Below are positions 29,861 to 40,140 of a stretch of DNA of 64,000 nt, one piece after another. The position numbers and the translations under genes were made by a program. The stretch spans positions 120,102,287 through 120,166,286 of the forward strand of contig CM042147.1 of NCBI GenBank assembly GCA_023376005.1, written 5' to 3'. The DNA is from Doryteuthis pealeii. Lineage: Eukaryota; Mollusca; Cephalopoda; Myopsida; Loliginidae. Each line of letters opens with the position of its first letter. Position 1 is the stretch's first letter. The notes beneath the pieces are model-generated. The model was not told the DNA's origin. It ran no database searches and worked only from the letters and a program-made list of their open reading frames with translations.

Positions 29861-30386
29861 TGAATTTTTAATATTCATTCATGTTATGAACGATAAATAA
29901 AGCAACACAATAAATGCGATTTTTATAAGTTCGGAAAAAAAGAGAGAAAAGCCGAATAAAGGTGATGTTTTCTTTAATGTAAATTGATTTAATTAAACAA
30001 GACACGGAAGGAGATGTCTCCCACGCATCCCTCGAATAAAACACTGCCTCTTTCTTTCTTTCTTTCTTTTCTTTCTTTCTTTTCTTTCTTTCTTTCTTTC
30101 TTTTTCTTTTTTTATTTTATTGTCGGCTTTTGATTAAACATCAAGAAGATAATTCATTCAGAAAGATGACGACACGCAAGCGCATGCGCACAACGCAATT
30201 AATGCACGAACTGAACAAACCACTTCCGTTTTTAGATAGCTGACTTTTTTTAATCTCGATGTTTCTACAGATTAATCTATTGTTTCAAACTTCTTTTACT
30301 TCAGGGCCGAAGAGAAGAGATGTTTTGGTGGGGACAGTTTTTTTCTTTCTCTCTTTTATTTATTTTTTTTATTGTATATTATAAGT
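29861..30386. other. Unclassified, with (CTTT)n tract
   Basis: CTTT repeats at 30051-30118. Nothing else recognised. Confidence 0.5.
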
Positions 30387-31425
30387 GACTACCCAGCGTT
30401 GCCTGAGTAGGAGGGGGGGTAGAAAAAGTTAATCTCATTGATCCATTGATTGTTTTGGTCTTCCATAATTGATTTGTTTATGTTTTAATCATGAATGTAA
30501 CCAATGACTTTCCCTTCTCTTACAATTCAAATTTTAATTTTTAAATATCTTTACAAATATAAATAAAATCTTCATTATTTTTTGCACAAAAAGCAAGCTC
30601 TGCTGATAGTGAATGTGCATATATATTTACTTTGTCATTAATTGATTTATTTTTGTAGTTTCCTCCGGACATACATACACACCAACTGCTCTTTATATAT
30701 GTATAGACTAGAAGCGGCATCGCTTGGGTAGAAGTGAGGGGGTAAAAAAAAGGATAGTCTCACAGATCCATTATTGTTGAATCGTGAGTTTGACCCTTGC
30801 AGGATGCCCCATTAAAATCCCTACGTAAAGAAAGACCTTGCGTGGATCCAGACAATCTGAAAAGAAATATTAATGTCTCCTATTTAAAATACTAAATACA
30901 AAAAAAATCCCATGTTGTTATCATTAAAAATTTTTGTTCAATTATCTTCACGTATATAAATCAAATTATTTTTCCTCAAAAAGCAAGATCTTGTGATAGT
31001 GAATGTGTGTATATATATATTTACTTTGTCATTAATTATTTTATTTTCATAGTTTCTTCCAGACATACCTACACACAAACTGTCCTTTATATATGTACTA
31101 GAATCGACTCCTCGGCGTTGCCTGGGTAGAGGGGTATAATAAAAAGCTAGTCTCGCAGATCCATTAATTGTTTTGGTCTTACATAATTGATTTATTTTTT
31201 AATCACGAACTCAACCAATGACTTTCCCTTCTCTTACTTTTCAAATGCTAATTTTTATATATCTTTCCATATATAAATCAAATCTTCATTATTTTTGCAC
31301 AAAACGCAAGCTCTGGTGATAGTGAACGTGTATATACATTGTCGTTAATTGTTTTATTTTCGTAGTTTCCTCCGGACATACATACACACAAACTGCCCTT
31401 TATATATGTATAGATTGTTAAAAAC
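30387..31425. repeat. Three tandem copies of a ~340 bp element
   Basis: Units start near 30389 (CTACCCAGCGTTGCCTGAGT), 30710 (AGCGGCATCGCTTGGGTAG) and 31094 (CTCCTCGGCGTTGCCTGGGT). Each contains a GATCCATT motif, a GCAAGCTCT(G)GTGATAGTGA-type motif and ends CGGACATACATACACAC, then CTTTATATATGTA. The middle unit differs in part (GTTTGACCCTTGCAGGATGC). An inverted relative lies inside 36518-37190. Family not identified. Confidence 0.75.
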
Positions 31426-31451
31426 CCGGTAAAAATATTAAAAGTGGTAAA

Positions 31452-31485
31452 AGTTTTTTGTTTTTTTTTTGGGGGGGGGGGGCTG
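31452..31485. repeat. Poly-T/poly-G run
   Basis: T run followed by about eleven G. Confidence 0.9.
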
Positions 31486-31569
31486 CTACGCCCCTGACTT
31501 TCCATGATATTGAGAAAAACGTACGAGAACAGATTAGTGCATTCAAGCATGATTTGATTATAGAATCAG

Positions 31570-31706
31570 AGAAAGTATCTACGGGTGGGATGTGACACAA
31601 GGTTGCATGTATGGGGCACCCAGTGAGGACCGAACTCGCTATTCAGTAATGATAGATCTGCGAGACTAACTTGCTAACCATTACACCATGATGAGACGCC
31701 TTTTTT
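31570..31706 (-). mobile_element. SINE-C
   Basis: On the - strand GGCGTCTCATCATGGTGTAA, GGTTAGCAAGTTAGTCTC, B-box-like GCGAGTTCGGTCCTCAC, GGGTGCCCCATACATGC and CCTTGTGTCACATCCC. tRNA-like A and B boxes in a longer than usual head. Confidence 0.8.
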
Positions 31707-31929
31707 ACCTGTTGTAACCCAACCAAGGTTACTTAATGAGAAATAACCAAACGGAGGTTGGAAACGAAATGGAATATTTATAACATTAACAAAATACAAT
31801 ACTCACCAACGGCGTGAAGAAGGTAAACCACTGCTAGTGGTATAGGACTACTCAATCAGCATAATACTCCTGTATTTATGAGGATTGGGACATACACCAT
31901 TAATCTTCATAGGTAGGGTATATAAGTAA
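31707..31929. other. Unclassified sequence
   Basis: Nothing recognised. Confidence 0.4.
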
Positions 31930-32178
31930 AAAGTCGTCGAGGTGGCCTAAAGTCGGTATCAGCCAATCAGTGAGGGAGTCTATCTCCTTTTCAATAGCGC
32001 TAGACCAAGGAGATTGTTTTAGCATCTGAGGTGGAGCACCACACCTAACATCAGCTCCTTACTTTACCGCACAGAACCCTGTGCTACTCATACGCTGAGC
32101 TGGCGAGGGCCGGTATCGAACTAGGAACATTGTGGTTTTTAGCCGAACAATCTACCGACTGAGGTATTCCGGCCGTAC
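31930..32178 (-). mobile_element. SINE-B, uninterrupted
   Basis: The - strand reads GGCCGGAATACCTCAGTCGG, TAGATTGTTCGGCTAAAAAC, B-box-like AGTTCGATACCGG, CCCTCGCCAGCTCAGCGTAT, GAGTAGCACAGG and the body to GCTGATACCGACTTTAGGC. The family reference for the interrupted copy at 12341-12830. Confidence 0.88.
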
Positions 32179-32214
32179 ACTACGGAGAGATATTTGCCTA
32201 ACCCGTTCGCCACA

Positions 32215-32310
32215 TGTAGGAAAGAAAACTCTGAATTCAAACAAGTTAAAACTCTGGTTGAGAAATTGACTTTATTCGTGCGGAGGGGTTGGGTAAATAA
32301 ATAGTCTACT
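32215..32310 (+). mobile_element. SINE 3' end fragment
   Basis: GGAAAGAAAACTCTGAATTC, GTTGAGAAATTGACTT and GCGGAGGGGTTGGGTAAATA: the last third of a SINE-A/C element. Confidence 0.7.
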
Positions 32311-32697
32311 GTAAAACAAACCTTCACTTTGAAGCCTCTACCCTCTTGAAAATTAATTTGAAATGTTTTTTAAAAATCCGAAAGAAATGAAGATCATTTG
32401 TTTATTCAGTCTATGTTATCACGAGTTATCAAATAAACAAACAAAAAATAATTTGCACTAATTATTACGTATGTCTTGACTTAGTAAATTATTGCTGATA
32501 TAATGGAATGACCCATCTTCTCTGTACCTCAGCAGTGGTGGTGGTGCTAGCCACTATTTAAGTACACACAGATCACTCTGTGTGAGACTTATGTGAAGGA
32601 CTCTCCTCATAATACTCCCGTGATCGACCACTTGGTATAACTGGTCATTACGATATAACAATTGCAATAGGGGGAAATTAAAAAATAATCATGTTTA
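32311..32697. other. Unclassified sequence
   Basis: Nothing recognised. Confidence 0.45.
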
Positions 32698-33600
32698 TAC
32701 TTTAGCGCTACCTACATTTGAACTCTTGAAATTTAGGATCAGCTATACTTGAACGCTTGCATTTTAGCACCACCTACATTTGAACTCTTGGATTTTAGGA
32801 TCAGCTATACTTGAACGCTTGCATTTTAGCACTACCTACATTTGAACTCTTGATTTTAGGATCACCTATACTTGAACGCTTGCATTTTAGCACCACCTAC
32901 ATTTGAACTCTTGATTTTAGGATCAGCTATACTTGAACGCTTGCATTTTAGCACTAGCATTTGAACTCTTGGATTTTAGGATCAGCTATACTACGCTTGC
33001 ATTTTGCACTACTACATTTGGATTTTAGGATCACCTATACTTTAACGCTTGCATTTTAGTGCAAATCCACATTTGAACTCTTGAAATTTAGGATCAACTA
33101 TATTTGAACACTAGCATTTTAATGCCACCCACATTTGAGCTCTTGAATTTTAGGATCACCTGTACTTGAACGTTTGCATTTTAGCGCAAATCCACATTTG
33201 AACTCTTGAATTCTAGGATCAACTATACTTGAACGCTTGCACTTTAGCGCAAGCGCTACATACATTTGAGCTCTTGAATTTTAGGATCACCTATACTTGA
33301 ACGATTGCATTTTAGCGCTACATACATTTGGACTCTTGAATTCTAGGATCACTTGAACGATTGCAATTTAATGCCACTTACATTTGAACTCTTGAATCTT
33401 AGGATCACCTATACTTGAACGCTTGCATTTTAGCGCAAGCGCTACATACATTTGAACTCTTAGATTTTAGTATGACCTATATATGAACTCTTGTACATTT
33501 GCGCCACCTACGCCTGAATTCATGTATTTTGGTATCATCATTTGCTATTATCTGCATTTGAAACCTTAGATTTTAGCACCACCTACGCTTTAATTCATAT
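32698..33600. repeat. ~62 bp minisatellite
   Basis: About fifteen diverged units: TTTAGCRCYACCTACATTTG, AACTCTTGAATTTTAGGATC and ACCTATACTTGAACGCTTGC. Units shorten and vary, particularly at 32940-33030 and 33330-33370. Confidence 0.93.
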
Positions 33601-33960
33601 ATAATGGCGCCACTTCTAGTTGAATATGAAATATATAACAGTGATTTCGTTTTTTCCTTATTATTGTTCTCTAATTCTACCGCTGCTACACAATTTTTCC
33701 CGCTCATTTTTAATCAATTTCTGCACGAACAAACTAAATATTTCTGGTGGTTGGGAATTTCTTTGATGTTTAAACATCAGATTTTACCATTCTTACGTTC
33801 TTTTTTTGTTTTTTGTTTTTTTGTTTTAGCAAATTTCAGCTGTCGGTGTTGTGTATTGAAAATCAAGAAGAAAAGGGGTTGTCAGTTGCAAAGACTTAAA
33901 ACAGCGATGACTGACAGAATAGGACCATTGTATGCGCAATGTAACGGCATTACTGAGTAA

Positions 33961-34698
33961 TCCTTTATATAATTAGAATAACTAACAAAAAAAAAACACC
34001 TTTCGGGCGATGTAAAAATTTATTTCTGAAAGTGAGTGGAGTGGGAGTCAAAAATTCAATGTCAGAGGGTTTGTATCATAAGTAAGAAAAATCATCAAAT
34101 GTATTAAAGGATTAAAAAAAAAATTAAAAAAACAATTTAGTTCTGTCCCCCTCAAATAAATAATTAATTAGAATATTTTACACAAAATCGTAGGTATTTA
34201 TTTGTAAACATTCGTAAACCTCTTGTTACTGAAAAACGGGCGAATGTAAAAAAAAATGATTTTTAAAACTGTTGTGAGGTGTGGTTTCGTATTCTCTGTT
34301 GTAGTAGTATCAATAATTCTTCGAGCGTAATCGTAGCTCGGGTCTTAGCATCAAGTCGCTAATTTCATCTCAGTCCTCTAAACAGTCTCTATATATCTCC
34401 TGCTGTAATACACATATGTAAATGAGATAACACGCCATTGGCTATCTCACTACAAAAACTGATTACAAGATTGTTCTTTATTGTATGTATTGACGATTTT
34501 CGGTATTATGACGCAAACAGTGACGTAGTTTCGGTTACAGACAAATCGACGCTGAATCTCTATTATTAATAGAGATGTGGAAATATTGTTTGCTTATTTT
34601 TGGCACGTATATAGTTGAATTACTAAAATATCTCGTGTTAGCATAAAAATGGATTTTTCTCAATCTTTAGTGAGACCAAATTGCGTGACCAATATATA
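33961..34698. other. Unclassified sequence
   Basis: No gene or known element recognised. Confidence 0.45.
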
Positions 34699-34725
34699 CG
34701 AGGTGTGTTCACGAAGTAGATATTT
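34699..34725. mobile_element. Mariner-like terminal repeat remnant
   Basis: TACGAGGTGTGTTCACGAAG has the shape of a mariner end; no partner is seen because SINE-C copies follow. Confidence 0.4.
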
Positions 34726-34856
34726 GTCAACCCATTCACCAGGGGATCTGACACAAGGTCGCAGATATGGGCATCCAGCGAGGATCGAACTCGCTATTAA
34801 CTTGTAATGGATCTAGTGAGACTAGCTTCCTAACCATTAAACCATGGTGGGACGTC
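34726..34856 (-). mobile_element. SINE-C
   Basis: The - strand reads GGACGTCCCACCATGGTTTA, ATGGTTAGGAAGCTAGTCTC, GCGAGTTCGATCCTCGC and TGGATGCCC, then CGACCTTGTGTCAGATCC. Confidence 0.8.
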
Positions 34857-34869
34857 CTATATACTAAGC

Positions 34870-34982
34870 TTTGTCCAGTTGTGGCACAAGGCCGCATGTA
34901 TGGGGCACCCAATGAGACTTGAACTCACTAGTAATGGCTTGTTAGTCTAGTTTGCTAATCATTACACCATGTGCAGCACAAG
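34870..34982 (-). mobile_element. SINE-C, second copy in tandem
   Basis: The - strand has CATGGTGTAATGATTAGCAA, GTGAGTTCAAGTCTCATTG and GGGTGCCCCATACATGCGG. Confidence 0.75.
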
Positions 34983-35015
34983 AAGATTCAAGAAGTATCG
35001 AGACTGAAGCTTTAT

Positions 35016-36232
35016 GTATTTACCCAAATCCTCCGCCGCGGACAGGATGTGATAAAAGTTCAATTTCTAAGTGGAGTAAAGCTGGTTTGAATTTACAGTC
35101 TTCCTTCTCCTAGACTGATTGCCTAACCAAAGCTCCCTTCCCCTAGACTGATTGCTAACAAAATCTCCCTTCCCCTAAACTGATTGCCTAACTAAAGCTC
35201 CCTTCTCCTAGACTGATTACCAAACCAAAACTCCTTCCCTAAACAGACTGCTAACTAAAGCTCCCTTCTCTACACTGATTGCCTAACCAAAACTCCCTTC
35301 CCCTAAACAGACTGCCTAACAAAATCTCCCTCCCCTAAACTGATTGCCTAACTAAAGCTCCCTTCTCCTAGACTGATTACCAAACCAAAACTCCCTTCCC
35401 CTAAACAGACTGCCTAACTAAAGCTCCCTTCTCCTACACTGATTGCCTAACCAAAGCTCCCTTCCCTAGCACGATTACCAAACCAAAGCTCCCTTCTCAT
35501 AGACTGATTGCCTAACCAAAGCTCCCTTCACCTAAACTGATCGCCTAACCAAAGATCCCTTCACCTAAACTGATTGCCTAACCAAAACTCCCTTCCCTTA
35601 AACTGATCGCCTAACCAAAGATCCCTTCTCGTAAACTGATTGCCTAACTAAAGCTCCCTTCACCTAAACTGATCGCCTAACCAACACTCCCCTTCTCCTA
35701 AAACGACTGCCTAACTAAAGCCCCTTCTCCTAAACTGATTGCCTAACAAAGCTCCCTTCCCTTAACTGATTGCCTAACCAACCCTTCTCCTAAACTGCCT
35801 AACAAAGCTCTCCCTTAAACAGATTGCCTAACCAAAGCTCCCTTCTCCTAAACATTGCCTAACCAGCTCCTAACCAAAGCTCCCTTCTTAAACTGATTGC
35901 CTAACCAATACTCCTTCTCCTAAACTGCCTAACCAAAGCTCCCTCCCCTTAAACAGATTGCCTAAACCAAAGCTCCCTTCTCCTAAACTGATTGCCTAAC
36001 CAAAGCTCCCTTCTCCTAAACTGCCTAACCAAAGCTCCCTCCCTTAAACATTGCCTAACTAAAGCTCAATTCCCCTAGATGGATTGCCTAACCAAAGCAA
36101 TAAGAGCCCAGTCTGCCCTACTAGTTACTCATCACCGAGGTGAGAACGGATGGATGCATGCCTTTCTGATATGTTTTAGCGTGAAGGAAAACGCCAAGTC
36201 TCCTCCGGGATTTGAACTCGGGTCAATCTTTC
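35016..36232 (-). mobile_element. SINE-A expanded by an internal 33 bp VNTR
   Basis: The left part is a normal SINE-A 3' end on the - strand (TTTACCCAAATCCTCCGCCG, TTCTAAGTGGAGTAAAGC). The right part is the 5' body (AATAAGAGCCCAGTCTGCCC, CATGCCTTTCTG, GGGATTTGAACTCGGG). Between them, 35105-36085 is filled by about thirty units of CTCCCTTCTCCTAAACTG plus ATTGCCTAACCAAAG, the SINE segment that occurs once in other copies (CCTTCTCCTAGACTGGTTAC near 18537). A normal 290 bp SINE has thus grown to about 1.2 kb. Confidence 0.9.
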
Positions 36233-36429
36233 TATTTCCTATTGAAGCTGTATTTATTAAGGCATAAATCAACAATGAATGAAACTTTACTATTCTTCAA
36301 AATAGACCCCTCAGCATTTCACATGTTTATTCTGACAAGTTTCCCATTGATCGAAGCACTTAGGTAAACTCATTTTTGGAAACGAGTTTAGACATTATAT
36401 TTCTTTTAATGTCCTCCACGTTTTCAAAT
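36233..36429. other. Unclassified sequence
   Basis: May be further mariner debris; not resolved. Confidence 0.35.
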
Positions 36430-36517
36430 CTCTTTAACATTTTTTATAAATAGCACTGTATTGTATAAAAACATAAAATAGAATGTAATAGATTATGTGC
36501 TGTGAAATGTTTTAATG

Positions 36518-37190
36518 TTTATGTATACATATATAAAGGAGAGTTGGTGTGCATGTATGTATATATGTATGTATGTCCGGCTGAAACTACAGCTAACGAC
36601 AAAGTAAAAAAAATGTGTGCATTCACTATCACCAGATCTTGCTTTTTGGGCCAAAATAATGAATATTTGATTTATATTCGTGAAAGATAATTTTAAATAA
36701 AATTTAAATTGTAAGAGCATGGAATCTTTTTGCATCTAATGTGTTAAGTTGAAGATACTGATTGGACAATATGACCTTAAGGCACCCCTTTGCGATTTCG
36801 ACTCGTGGGGACACTTTTCTCATTTACACCGTAAAATCCGGTTGTTTGTTAAGGGTTAGGGTTAGGGTTAGGGGTTAGTTTTATAATTTTTTTTTTAAAT
36901 CTAAAAATCGTCTGTAAACAATAAACCGGATTTTGACGGTGTAAATGGAAAAAATGTCCCCCAAGGTCATATGGTCCCACTGATTTTTATTTTCAAATTG
37001 TCTGTGCTCTTTTTTCTGACGCCTCGCGAGGCCGAATCAACGCAAAATCTTTTTTACCTAGGGATTTACCTGGGGCATCCTGTGAGGATCCAACTCATAA
37101 TTCAGTAATAATGGATCTGTAAGCATAACTTTTTGATACCCCCCTCCCTTCTACCCAGGTGACGTTGGGTAGCCAATTCTAGATTTTTAA
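36518..37190 (-). mobile_element. Inverted copy of the 30387-31425 element, nested
   Basis: GTATGTATGTCCGGCTGAAA, ACTATCACCAGATCTTGC and ACCCAGGTGACGTTGGGTAG are reverse complements of the tandem element's landmarks. It is itself interrupted at about 36755-36985. Confidence 0.7.
36755..36985. mobile_element. Inner MITE with telomere-like repeats
   Basis: Imperfect inverted ends: ATATGACCTTAAGG with TTTACACCGTAAAATCCGG on the left, CCGGATTTTGACGGTGTAAA with CCCCAAGGTCATATGG on the right. The centre holds TTAGGG repeats (36856-36874). The innermost of three nested insertions. Confidence 0.7.
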
Positions 37191-37399
37191 AAGTAACATC
37201 TTTCTTTGGCGTAATAAATTTGGAAACTTACATGTTTTTAGTGAACTTATCAACATAACCGTATCTGAAGCTCGCTCGTACCTCAAATTTTAGCTCTCGA
37301 CCCAAAGCGAAAAATTGACCTAATGACAGCTCGTAATTCGGAAATCTCATAAGTCGGGACAATTGGAAGTCAAGGTAAAACTGTAGAATCTCTAGAATC

Positions 37400-37682
37400 A
37401 TTGTAATGCTGTTGTGTTACGATTTTAGTGGCCATCCTTTAGGCTTCAAGCAAGAGCGCTTGTCCAGCGAAGATCCTTTGTGTTAAACAGAGCGCTATTC
37501 TTTGTAAAGAATCCTTTGGTTGTTCCTTGGTGCTCCTCAGTCTTGCAGGTCCTTCGTCAATGATTGCAAATGGACGTCTCTCAGGTAAGTAGTTGACCAG
37601 TCACGTATTCGGGCTATTGATTGGCTGAGGTTTAAACCATGTGACCTCGCTCAGTCTATAAATTTAAGTGGTGTATTTTAGC
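37400..37682 (-). mobile_element. LTR-like sequence related to 9990-10284
   Basis: On the - strand: TTTATAGACTGAGCGAGGTC, CATTGACGAAGGACCTGC, ACCAAAGGATTCTTTAC, AAAGGATGGCCACTAAAATC, ending CGTAACA. Shares several blocks in the same order with the copy-1-only segment. No internal retroelement genes nearby. Confidence 0.45.
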
Positions 37683-37778
37683 ACACCTTACATCACCAAA
37701 ATATTCCAACATGTTGTTTTTTCTTCTTTTTTTTTTCTTATTTCCTTTATTTTGTTCTGTTGTTGTTTTTATGTGTGA

Positions 37779-37801
37779 GTTTATATATATATATATATAT
37801 A

Positions 37802-37845
<44 letters not shown>
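37779..37845. repeat. (AT)n then (TG)n
   Basis: Compound microsatellite directly left of the hairpin below. Confidence 0.95.
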
Positions 37846-37848
<3 letters not shown>

Positions 37849-37988
37849 AAAATAGGGAATGAAAGAACAAAACTCAGACAAAAAATGTGTAGTATATTTC
37901 GCTGAGTATTGAACACAGAGTTCAATACTCCAGCGAAATATACTACACATTTTTGTCTGAGTTTTGTCCTTTCATTCCTTATTTTACC
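37846..37988. repeat. ~70 bp-arm hairpin 72 bp upstream of exon B
   Basis: Arms 37846-37914 and 37920-37988 are reverse complements with a few indels (GGTAAAATAGGGAATGAAAG against CTTTCATTCCTTATTTTACC), loop ACAGA. Lies inside the intron next to the exon B acceptor. Confidence 0.9.
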
Positions 37989-38060
37989 CCGTTCTGTCGG
38001 ATTCATTCCAACCTCCTTTTCCTCATATATATATATTTTTTTTGTTTTGACTGATTCCAG

Positions 38061-38170
38061 GTGATGGCCGGTTTTCTTTCGAGGAATTTATTCAGTTTAT
38101 GGAGAATATGGGCGGTATCACAGAAAACAAAGATGGTGAAGATGAAGAAGAACTACGACAAGCATTTAAG
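38061..38170 (+). CDS. Calmodulin-like EF-hand protein, exon B (EF-hand 2)
   Basis: A 110 nt exon between a T-rich acceptor (TTTTTTTTGTTTTGACTG then ATTCCAG) and donor GTAAAC. Two bases complete the Gly codon begun by exon A, giving the canonical EF loop DINGDGRFSFEE across the junction (Asp, Asn, Asp, Arg, Ser, Glu at positions 1, 3, 5, 7, 9, 12). Then FIQFMENMGG, an acidic linker (ITENKDGEDEEE) and LRQAFK, the start of the helix before EF-hand 3. It ends in phase 0. The position corresponds to the fourth exon of animal calmodulin genes; the linker is longer and more acidic than in calmodulin. Exons for EF-hands 3 and 4 are not found in the window. Confidence 0.9.
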
Positions 38171-38239
38171 GTAAACAGGAGAACGTATATTATTTCATAT
38201 TGGTAATTAATATTGATAATTCATATTGATATTTAAGCA

Positions 38240-38345
38240 TATTTTAAGGGTCATACCGAGAAAAAGAATTTATACTACGGTTAGGATTTGGCACACAGTC
38301 ATAACTATCGAAAATCCAGTGAGGATCGAACTCGCTTTTCATGTT
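38240..38345 (-). mobile_element. SINE-C fragment
   Basis: The - strand shows GCGAGTTCGATCCTCACTGG and GACTGTGTGCCAAATCC. Head truncated. Confidence 0.55.
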
Positions 38346-38388
38346 ATGAACTCCTTTCTCGTCGGGAACATAACCAGAGTTCTTATGT

Positions 38389-38398
38389 GATATATATA

Positions 38399-38452
<54 letters not shown>
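38389..38452. repeat. (AT)n microsatellite
   Basis: AT repeat with one TTA interruption. Confidence 0.95.
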
Positions 38453-38683
38453 TTTGGTGCGGTACCAAGTTTCTTGGTAGAAGGTGATTCTAGGCTGGTC
38501 CTAATTCTCTACCAGTAGTTTGTTGTAGAGTTCAGGTTCCGTATGAGAGCTCAATGTTTAATTATTGTAAACAGAGCAAAGTTATTTGGGAATAAAAGGC
38601 CTTAAATACCATGGGTATCGTGGTTATGGACCATTTCCACTCGCGAGTATGCTCACGAGCTTCTTCAGACCACCGATATATTT

Positions 38684-38685
<2 letters not shown>

Positions 38686-38767
<82 letters not shown>
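38686..38767. repeat. (AT)n then (GA)n
   Basis: Compound dinucleotide repeat. Confidence 0.95.
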
Positions 38768-38770
<3 letters not shown>

Positions 38771-39174
38771 CAGAGAAAAATATGGACAGATACGTAAGTT
38801 ACTTGCTTGCTGTTCTCGTCTAGTCGCCATGTTGGATTCTACCTCTTCTTCTTCTTTTTCCTACTTCGCCGTGATCGTCTATGTACTTGTTGCTGTTTCA
38901 TCTTTCTTCTAAGGGCTTCTTCTGGCTAATTAAGGCATGCTTAATTAATTAACAAACGCTTGTTACCTTTTTAAAGCTTTATTTGCCTTTTGTAACTAAT
39001 TCAACGTGCGGAGATGACAGCCGACTGAAACACGTCTGTTTCACCCGGTATCTGGCTGTCAACTGAGGACCTAACTAGTTCTCACGTGATTTGCGGGTTT
39101 CAACTGTCCAGTGATTTTCCACTTCGCGATATGGAATAACTGGACACGCAGAATTACAGGGTGCTGCCAATAAT
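38768..39174. other. Unclassified sequence
   Basis: A short (TTC)n tract near 38840-38860; nothing else recognised. Confidence 0.45.
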
Positions 39175-39370
39175 CTATGCTACCATTATGCAACATTCAG
39201 TAGTAACGGGCTTGCGAGACTAGTTTGTGAACCATTACCTCACGACGGGAGCCGAATGACGGAACCAACTTTAACTGAATTTCTGGACACATCGTCGTAA
39301 TATAATGGCTAGCAAGGTACACTCGCAGATCAATTACCATTTAATAGTGAGTTCGAACCTCACTAGGTGC
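39175..39370. mobile_element. Two SINE-C heads in opposite orientation
   Basis: Left, on the - strand: GTCGTGAGGTAATGGTTCAC and AACTAGTCTCGCAAGCC. Right, on the + strand: TCGTAATATAATGGCTAGCA, CACTCGCAGATC and B-box-like GAGTTCGAACCTCACTAGG. They face each other across about 70 bp. Confidence 0.65.
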
Positions 39371-39400
39371 ATCATACTTTTTTGACACACCTTGTATGTT
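39371..39400. mobile_element. Mariner-type end fragment
   Basis: TTTTTTGACACACCTTGTAT matches the fold-back MITE end at about 1960-1980. Confidence 0.55.
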
Positions 39401-39689
39401 TAGTAATAATTCATGTTAATGAGAACAAACCACAGTGCGAGGGTTAGAAACCACATGTTGCAAACCAGTTCGCGGCTGTAGTGAGACCAATTCTCATTGG
39501 AGGCCTCACTGATGTTGCCATGTGCCAGACTTATGCTAGCATCGCAATCATTTTTGGTGCCAATTCTTAACTAGGTTTTATATATTCATATTTACTTTCT
39601 TTAAAACACACTTCATCAGAAGACAGTCTCGAAGATTAAATATTAATGGATAGTGAGCTTGATTCGTACTAGGTGGTCTCTGCTTAGGG

Positions 39690-39748
39690 GGCGCATGATG
39701 TGTAACGGTTATTGTCGTAGAAAATTGAAACGGCGACATGAGTTAAAA

Positions 39749-39752
<4 letters not shown>
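39690..39752 (+). mobile_element. SINE-A head fragment
   Basis: GGCGCATGATGTGTAACGGT, TATTGTCGTAG and GAGTTAAAATCTG; the body is replaced by an AT repeat. Confidence 0.6.
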
Positions 39753-39753
<1 letters not shown>

Positions 39754-39793
<40 letters not shown>

Positions 39794-39805
39794 TATATAT
39801 ATATC
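39754..39805. repeat. (AT)n microsatellite
   Basis: AT repeat. Confidence 0.95.
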
Positions 39806-39879
39806 AGCAGCTTCTTCATCAAATTGTGCTGAGAGTACAGATTCACTTGAATCTCCCTGTGTTTCTCTGAGAGTACAAT

Positions 39880-39898
39880 CTCTCTCTCTCTCTTCTCT

Positions 39899-39957
<59 letters not shown>
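39880..39957. repeat. (TC)n microsatellite
   Basis: TC repeat; a second TC-then-CA tract lies at 40051-40140. Confidence 0.95.
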
Positions 39958-39960
<3 letters not shown>

Positions 39961-40048
39961 CTCGTTCCATTTCGATATTATATCTATCTTTCTGCCGTGG
40001 TATTTTTACTGTATTCTTTATGGGTACTCTTTGTTAATACTCTTTGGG

Positions 40049-40050
<2 letters not shown>

Positions 40051-40137
<87 letters not shown>

Positions 40138-40140
40138 ACG
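40051..40140. repeat. (TC)n then (CA)n
   Basis: Compound dinucleotide repeat. Confidence 0.95.

Larger units (their letters stand above)
36430..37390. mobile_element. MITE (2192-2597 family) split by nested insertions
   Basis: The left part (AATAGCACTGTATTGTATAA, GATTATGTGCTGTGAAATG) stops near 36517; the right part (CATCTTTCTTTGGCGTAATA, GCTCTCGACCCAAAGCG, GACAGCTCGTAATTCGG) resumes at about 37195. Joined, they match 2320-2590. Confidence 0.75.

Noticed and set aside
33604..33960. 118-codon frame starting at the end of the 62 bp minisatellite
   Set aside because: Starts in decayed repeat sequence, has no recognised domain and low-complexity Phe/Leu segments; no splice or promoter context.
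38625..38680. Hammerhead-like CTGAAGA..GGAAATGGTC on the - strand
   Set aside because: Stem I pairs only with a four-base offset after the supposed cleavage site, and the strand after stem II reads GGAAAUG rather than GAAAC. Possibly a distant relative, not supportable.
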